The notes under the pieces were generated by a model. It ran no database searches. It saw only the letters and a list, made by a program, of their open reading frames with translations, and was not told where the DNA came from. A stretch of 64,000 nt of DNA from Apostichopus japonicus (Eukaryota; Echinodermata; Holothuroidea; Aspidochirotida; Stichopodidae), in assembly GCF_037975245.1 (NCBI RefSeq), contig NC_092573.1:8586501-8650500 (forward strand), in the 5' to 3' direction. Every line of letters starts with the position of its first letter. Positions within the stretch are counted from its first letter, which is position 1. A program made the position numbers and the translations under genes. Shown piece after piece: positions 57,846 through 64,000 of this stretch.

Positions 57846-57945
57846 TATCAGTCACGATCAAACTTTCACCAAAACGTCAATTATCGGCCATATTGTATTT
57901 TGGTTACTTGGCAGCCGGAGAAGCTGACGTCATTACCGAAGTGAC
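57846..57945 (-). promoter_or_regulatory. Candidate kinesin promoter with CRE
   Basis: A perfect CRE palindrome TGACGTCA lies at 57925-57932. About 40 bases downstream in the gene's direction is CAATATGGCC, a YY1-like site common around metazoan start sites. A possible first-exon donor (CCAATAT then gtatgt) lies near 57840. Position and direction fit the kinesin gene, but no transcript evidence is available. Confidence 0.35.
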
Positions 57946-58592
57946 TAGATTTAGGTACTAAAATGTGCCCAAAAAATTCTGACTTCTTTTTTGAAACGAG
58001 AGTAATTAACAAAAGCTTTTATTTTTTATTATTGCTTTACTCGTTTAGCGTAAAGCTAATCTCCCGATGCTCTGGAATAAAGAAACTACAAGTAGTATAA
58101 AGCAATATAATCATAATAAAAATAAACTAGAAATTCAAACGTAAACGATAGAAGGACCATGAAAAGAAAAAAATACATAGCCTACGAAATAGACAATGGC
58201 ATGAAACACAACATGGAACAATCAAATTATTCCACCCTCTCAAAATAAATTATTTCGTGTGGTGGACCTTATCGGGAATGGTTATATACATTATTCGTGT
58301 GACGTGACAGGTCCACAAGGTAGACCATTTAAAGACCATTTTAAACGTTTCTCGAGTGGAGGACCTGTTCAAAGTTAAAAAGTTCTTCAGATCTATATAT
58401 AGTCAAATGTTGCATTGAGAATAAATCTTGCTGCAGCTTTCAGTAGACGACTAAGTCTCTGAGAACAATTCTGGTATTAGTCATACCCCATACTAAACTA
58501 CAATAATCTATATAATCAGATATACCCATTATACTTATACTAACTTTTTTCCATATATTTGTACCACTGGCCCTCACTTCACAAACTTATTC
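57946..58592. other. Intergenic, no recognised feature
   Basis: AT-rich sequence upstream of the kinesin promoter candidate. I see no gene or repeat. Confidence 0.4.
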
Positions 58593-58765
58593 AGGCGCGT
58601 ATCCAGGATTTTCAAACCGGGGGGGGGGGGGGGGGGGGGCGCGAATTACTATCTAAGCGGAGCGCCACCATCGGTTGGCGCGCATCGTACAAGAAAATTT
58701 CTTATTTTGATACCCCCCAGATCACCGGAAACGGCACTTAATTCTCGGGCTTGAAATGACCAACC
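58593..58765 (+). repeat. Poly-G interspersed repeat (CAGGCGCGTATCCAGG family), fragment
   Basis: Starts CAGGCGCGTATCCAGG, followed by a 19-G run at 58621-58639. Then come CTAAGCGGAGCGCCACCATC and CCAGATCACCGGAAACGGCA. Related sequence recurs at 59355-59460 and 60016-60250. Confidence 0.7.
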
Positions 58766-59295
58766 AGATGTACACTTTTTGCCTGAGAACCAAGTATTTC
58801 CTAATAGTTTTTTTTCCATCCATAATCTTTTTGAAGATTGTCAACCCGGCAAACATCATGTTCGATCTGATCGCATCTCCTGTGGGTCTTTGCTTTTGTA
58901 GGTGATTCTACGTCGCGGCCCACAATACCCGTCAGCCCCACTTTTCAAGGTTTTAAGCCCCATATTTGTTCAGAATTTGAAAATTCACATTTCTCGTGAA
59001 TAAACTCACTTCAAAACATACCCATAATGTTGTACAAAATTTCATCTATGGACAACCAATATAGAAAAACTTCCTTCAACCCCTAACAGACCGGTCAAAA
59101 TTGCGCGAGTAGAGGGAAGTGTGATGCAGAATGTTGGTCAGAAATTTTCGAAACTTCAGACACAGTTAATGTATTGGTGTACAAATATTAAAACCTCTTA
59201 TAACGGCTATTATAAAACTTGGTTGAAGGAAATGTAAAAATAGCAGATATTTCCGAAACCGAACACTACACACATAGGCGTAGGAGGCGCGGCGG

Positions 59296-59669
59296 CAGTG
59301 GCGGAGCTAGGGGTATTGGTCAGGAAGGGCGAGAATGGTCTGTAGGGGCGCTTTCGACACTAAGCGGAAGCCACCACTGGTTGGCGCGTAGCGTACAGAA
59401 AATTTTTGAGTAAAGATACTCCCTAGATCGCCGGAAATGACCCTTTCCGGGCCTGGCTAATTTGCAGATAAACGAAGAATAAGGTGTCATCGCCAAATTA
59501 CACCAACAAAATATGACAAATGTCAATAAGTAGATGAGAGCGCAATAAAAAAAGTCAATAATCTAGAATAAGTAAAAAGTGGTAAAGAGCTGAAAAAAGG
59601 CGCCAGCAGTTCATTTGAGTCCGTCAGGGCGGCATCCGCCCCCATGACCGTATGGACGCTCCGCCACTG
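59296..59669. mobile_element. Non-autonomous hAT-like element, 374 bp, nested
   Basis: The left end CAGTGGCGGAGCTAGG and right end ACGCTCCGCCACTG are inverted repeats. An exact 8-bp duplication CGCGGCGG flanks it (59288-59295, 59670-59677). The flanks together form GGCGTAGGAGGCGCGGCGGG, so it inserted into another G-rich repeat. Its interior shares AAGCGGAAGCCACCACTGG and AGATCGCCGGAAATGACCC with the neighbouring repeats. Confidence 0.88.
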
Positions 59670-59677
59670 CGCGGCGG

Positions 59678-60015
59678 GGGTGCAGCCCCTAATTCTCCAT
59701 TACTAATGTAAAAGAGAGGTTTGACATAATTGGACCTCCATGCTTTTTATACATCTACATGAAACATGTCGTTGTTTACATTAGCATCCCGCGATATACT
59801 GAGCAATTTTAACGGAACGTACGGTACATGATGGCATGCGATGTAATAACCGAGGCTTGCTTATATGATATTGACATTAACACGTTGAGCGCACGCGAAA
59901 ATTTTTGGTTATTTTGTCAGGCAAGTCGGACAGTTTTGAGGCTTTTCATCCTGGAACGCCATTTTCATGCTCACTGATATGATGTGATATCTGCTGTTTG
60001 CGTTACAAATTCAAG
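59678..60015. other. Remainder of the host repeat and unremarkable sequence
   Basis: Begins with GGGTGCAGCCCCTAATTC of the interrupted repeat. Nothing further is recognised. Confidence 0.4.
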
Positions 60016-60260
60016 CAGGCGCGTATCGAGGAATTTGTCAAGGGAGGGGCGAAGCCTGTAGGCAAATTATCTAAGCGTAGCGCCACCATAGTTTGGCGCG
60101 AAGCATACAAGAAAATTTTGGCCGAAAATGCCTCCCAGATCGCTGGAAATGGCACTACCCAGGACCTTTTGTTAGCGCGAAGCGTACATGCAAATTTTGG
60201 CCAAAAATGTCTCCCAGATCGCTGGAAATGACACTTCCCAGGCCTTGTAAGTTGCATCTA
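60016..60260 (+). repeat. CAGGCGCGTATC-family repeat with internal tandem duplication
   Basis: Begins CAGGCGCGTATCGAGG. Two tandem copies of about 75 bp run through GCGCGAAGC.TACA.G..AATTTTGGCC and CTCCCAGATCGCTGGAAATG. A G/C-rich block follows at 60315-60347. Confidence 0.7.
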
Positions 60261-60734
60261 AGCACTTTCTATTTTGAAATTACTTAGCGATATCATTTAA
60301 AAAAAAATGCTGAATGGGGGGGGGGGCGGGCGGTCGCCCCCATCCCAAAAATCGTCATGTTCCCCGACGACGCTGTCGAGTTCGAGACCAGCCACAGTTG
60401 GTTTCATAGCACAATTCTACACACGCGTTGTGATAGACCATATATAGTATATATATAGATCATTAGTGAGAGAGGAATGGAAACGTCAAAAAATGGAGTT
60501 GTCGGTGTAAGGGGTAGGGTGAGAAATCATTGATCAGTCACTGGCTACCCTTTAGCGCTGTAATGATGTCACTGTTCCTCTTTCTCTTCCCGATGTCTTC
60601 GCGTTTTTCTTTTACTCCCTCCTTTTCTCCTTTTTCTCTCTTTCTTCATTTGCTTTTCCCTTCCTTCCTCTCCTCCTCCTCTTTTTCCCCCTTTTTCCTT
60701 TTTTCTTCTCTTTTTCTTCTCTCCTCTTTTTCTT

Positions 60735-60780
60735 ACCCGGGGTCGCGCGCCCCCAACGCCCCCCCTGGATACGCACCGTG
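60735..60780 (-). repeat. Opposite-strand end of the GCGTATCCAGG-family repeat with purine-rich tract
   Basis: On the minus strand it reads CACGGTGCGTATCCAGGGGG, a related terminus in inverted orientation. A purine-rich (minus strand) tract at 60600-60735 follows. It does not share a target duplication with the end at 60016. Confidence 0.55.
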
Positions 60781-60889
60781 TTATTAATCACTCTGGTTAA
60801 GCACGTAAGCAACTGAGTATAAGTTATCTGCTTGAAGGCTACATAGACTACTAGGGGGGGGGGGCGGGGCTTTTAATCACTCACATGAA

Positions 60890-61290
60890 ATTGTTTTCAA
60901 TTGTTCACTTCATTCCAACTGAGTATTTGGAATGAAGTGGACAATTAAACATTTTGCAGAAAAATGTTGAATTGACGAGATACGATAAGTCGACAATTAA
61001 ACATTTTGCAGACATTTTTCAATTGCTCAGAACGAATGAAGTGAACAATTGAACAATTTGTAGCAAAATGTCCAATTGACGAGATACGATAAGATGACAA
61101 TTAAACATTTTGCAGACATTTTTCAATTGCTCAGATCGAATGAAGTGAACAATTTAACATTTTGTAGCAAAATGTCCAATTGACGAGATATGATAAGTTG
61201 TCAATTAAACATATCCAAATTGATGAGATATGATAAATAAGTTGTCAATTAAACATTTTGCAGATATTGTTCAATTGCTCAGTTAGAGCA
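60890..61290. repeat. CAATTG-rich tandem repeat, about 104-bp unit
   Basis: About four units of GACAATTAAACATTTTGCAG, ACATTTTTCAATTGCTCAGA, ACGAATGAAGTGAACAATTG, CAAAATGTCCAATTGACGAG, ATACGATAAG. Both ends carry partial units and an inverted portion (TTCACTTCATTCC against GGAATGAAGTGGA) at 60905-60940. Confidence 0.85.
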
Positions 61291-62080
61291 ACTCAGCAAT
61301 CCAAAAGATTTTATCTTGTTATTTCATACAATTTACTGAAAAATGTCAATTTATGGGGCAAAGTTTTTCTCATGTTAATGGCACTTTAAGCTTCCGTAGA
61401 TTAGCATTGCGTTTCAAGTTTAATTATATTCCATAGAGACAATTATATCCTGAACTTACTTGAAGCTAGCGAACAGGGTCAACCCACCAAATAGCAAAAT
61501 TAGTACATAAATAAACCGAATTGAAGCTGGCGAACGTTATACAACGCCGTTGTTCTATCAGGCATTTTTTTTTAAAGTATTCAAAATCATACGAAGTGTT
61601 GTACGGCGGAGTATAAAGATCGCGAGATGGTGCGGGGGGGGGGGGGGGGGGTGAGACACCACACACACCCTTCTATCGACGTCCCTGACATCAGGTACAT
61701 ATCTTTCATTTCATATTTGGTAACCTTTTTTTTTAAATCTGTGCCGAAAAAGGCTCACCAAATTGGTGGATCCATGTTCCGAAGTTAATCAATATTCTAA
61801 ACTGATTAATGAACATTATGTACATTTTTCTACAGTAACAGCATATACGTTACGTGGACATATCTTTCTGAACATCATGCATCAAATTGCGAGCAGCCTT
61901 TTGGTGTGGTGTTTCATGAGGGCAAAGTAGCAGGTGATATTTAAGTGTAGAAATGTTTTCAACATGAAGGTCAGTCTCTTTTATGTACATTAGAGTCATG
62001 TAGGAATCCGCACCTCTACCTGTTTATGTCCGTAATCAAGAATTATGAATACGTCGGATATCGAATGAAGTACTGATATT
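61291..62080. other. No recognised gene; poly-G run
   Basis: A poly-G run lies at about 61625-61640. No coding or repeat unit is supported. Confidence 0.4.
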
Positions 62081-62189
62081 AATTACTGCGTCTTTTTGAC
62101 TGATATTGGTCTTCGTCGTCCGCGACTCCTTGCAACGTCATCTTATTTACTCCAACCGTGTATTGCGCGACAAAACTCCTTTCGAAATC
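62079..62189 (-). CDS. Candidate terminal exon fragment, unknown protein
   Basis: On the minus strand a plausible acceptor (caaaatttcag) precedes FERSFVAQYTVGVNKMTLQG and VADDEDQYQSKRRSN, then a stop. Composition is protein-like, but no upstream exon was found inside the window, and the alternative is a chance frame. I do not recognise the family. Confidence 0.25.
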   Translation of the reverse strand, partial: DFERSFVAQYTVGVNKMTLQGVADDEDQYQSKRRSN

Positions 62190-64000
62190 TGAAATTTTGA
62201 AATTACCGTTTGGACGTTTGCCAAAATGGTAGTCAGTGTGCAAAACGTTAATTTGTAAGATCTTTACCGTTTTGCTCACTTAGCATATGCCACCAAAACG
62301 GTAATTTTTAGATTTTTGACGTCTTGTCAAGATTGTATCAATTGTGCAAACGGTAATTTTCAATCCTTTTGATGTTTTTCAATGTGTGACAGTCGCCAAT
62401 GTGCATGTTTACATTCTATGCTTCGTAATTACGAATCGTGACTGAAATACAAAGGAGACACGTTGTGCCTTTACATGAAGTGATGTTACTTTGTTACATT
62501 GCGTGTCCGTTAGATGCGTATTTTTTTTAATCATAAAATAGTTACATTAATTATATTCTGTGAAAAAAAATGGCATAAGTACCTATCACGGAAACACTTT
62601 CCATAAAAAGTTGAAGAATATTAGTTGAGTGTTTAAGAAAAATTTCAGATATATCATTTTAACTAAAATTTAATAAGTTGACCTCTTAGGTCAGGTACCA
62701 TGAATAACCATTTTTCTTTTCGTAGTCGGCATACTTGAGGTACCCATTATGCAAGACTATTGAAGGTTTCCCCATGAAGATGTAGCAAAGAGTCACTTTT
62801 CACCTAATTTGACTTTCCTTTGACCTTTCAGTCTAAATGTTCGTGAAAAACACAAGTTTCCATATTAATATGCGCAGCATTCTTACCAAGTTTTCAGAAT
62901 ATCGGCAGAGCCGTTTAGGAAGGAGTTTGTCAAAGAAAATTGCGGTAAAACGTACATGTAACATTTGACACCGTAGCCATTGACCTCAGTTACCATGGTA
63001 ACCACATACTTTGATAATATTTCACATGTCGATTATAAGTTTCAAGGTCACATACATTGATATCGCAATCAATCACTTTTCAATTAATTTGTCTTTTGAC
63101 CTCTGACCATTAATTTTTCGTTCCGAAAGTCTACAAAGCACAAAACCCTACCATAAAGCACCTTTTTACTTCAGATGGAAGAAAATCCACAGACTACTCA
63201 AGGAGGAGTTACAATGATATAGAATTGCAGATCTATACTTTTATTTTGCAGCAATATTTGATTTCGACGACAATTTCTACGTAAATAGCTAGTAGACAGA
63301 CACACTGAGCTGAATTAAGGTTTAATGAACTCAAACATTGAAAATACACTTAGTTTTCAACATGGGTATGTAAACCGCGAAGGACAAAGTACATAACTTA
63401 TATGCCATAGAGATATCATAATTTCTAGCATATCATAATTATTAAAAGGTCACGATACAACACATCTCTTTTATTGACTTCTGCAAATGCCAACTTCAAG
63501 GGAGTGACAACTCTAGTCTAGTAAACACATGATCATAATCCCCCCTCCACGCCAATGGAACTCTCCATATTAATGAGATAGTATAGTATAATATGTGGTG
63601 CTGGTATCGTGTAATGTTTAATGCGTCAAACGGTCCAAGAGCTTCCATATTCCTAAGTTTAATACACAAAGCATTGATACAGCACTGTACAACAACTTAG
63701 AATCTTGAGAAATTCTTGTTTCCAACAGAATCGATAAAATGCACTGCCTTATCGTCTCAGACCCAAAAATCGTAATGTTTTTCTTCAAATGCATTCTTCT
63801 TGGAATCGCGTTTATTTCACCATTTTGTTGCCTTACTGGTAAGTATATATGAATGTTCATTATTGTAACTTATCTGCACTACATTGTAGTTTAATATAAG
63901 AAAAGTATATAGGCTACATAACTTTATATGCCATATAATTTAATATTCATATACATGGTACAAATATCTGTGAAAATTGAAAAGTCTTAATCGAGCTTCA
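62190..64000. other. No recognised gene
   Basis: AT-rich sequence. It contains four AAACGGTAATTTT-type motifs at 62208-62360, two in each orientation. A perfect palindrome GTTACCATGGTAAC near 62990 matches an RFX X-box consensus. No exon or mobile element is supported. Confidence 0.4.

Noticed and set aside
60530-60812. Open frames on both strands in 60.5-60.8 kb
   Set aside because: Low-complexity TTC/CTC tract giving Phe/Ser or Lys/Arg/Glu runs.
62985-63005. RFX X-box palindrome as a ciliary promoter
   Set aside because: The motif is perfect, but no gene start can be placed near it.

Overview
This is a 64-kb piece of an animal nuclear genome: AT-rich, intron-rich, with canonical GT/AG splice sites, tRNA-derived SINEs, LINE, Penelope and hAT-type debris, and many homopolymer G or C runs. 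The main gene is a long calmodulin-binding-type C-terminal kinesin (kinesin-C, KCBP-like). I know this family in animals chiefly from sea urchin, so an echinoderm or related invertebrate deuterostome is my best guess. The guess rests on gene type and general texture, not on a marker.

Left end (1-8 kb): two exons of a minus-strand gene encoding a small SnoaL/DUF4440-like fold, which continues off the left edge. Beyond them lies a retroelement graveyard. A minus-strand LINE reverse transcriptase is split by a plus-strand LINE 3' end. A 5'-truncated Penelope-like element has a GIY-YIG endonuclease tail. Nearby is a sequence that folds as a hammerhead ribozyme. An AACGTT-rich MITE closes the region.

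8-21 kb: a plus-strand gene of at least six coding exons ending in a 2.1-kb last exon. It encodes a charged, probably nuclear protein that I do not recognise. A 3.8-kb terminal-inverted-repeat transposon sits in one of its introns.

21.5-57.9 kb: the minus-strand kinesin gene. I could reconstruct 31 coding exons with consistent phases, giving 1652 aa: a Ser/Pro-rich N-terminus, about 1000 residues of coiled coil, and a C-terminal motor. It converges on the plus-strand gene. Its introns hold a 2.06-kb 71-bp satellite, a 3.6-kb TIR transposon inserted in a 90-bp tandem repeat that duplicates a splice donor, three SINEs and a near-perfect palindrome. Two introns appear to use GC donors. A CRE-containing promoter candidate lies near 57.9 kb.

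58-64 kb: nested hAT-type and poly-G repeats, a CAATTG-rich tandem repeat, and sequence with no convincing gene.

I see no bacterial-style system. The most unusual features are the splice-donor tandem repeat with its transposon, the paired related TIR elements in both genes, the hammerhead-like motif, the inverted SINE pair around one exon, and TAGGCCTA-type motif clouds at both gene starts.
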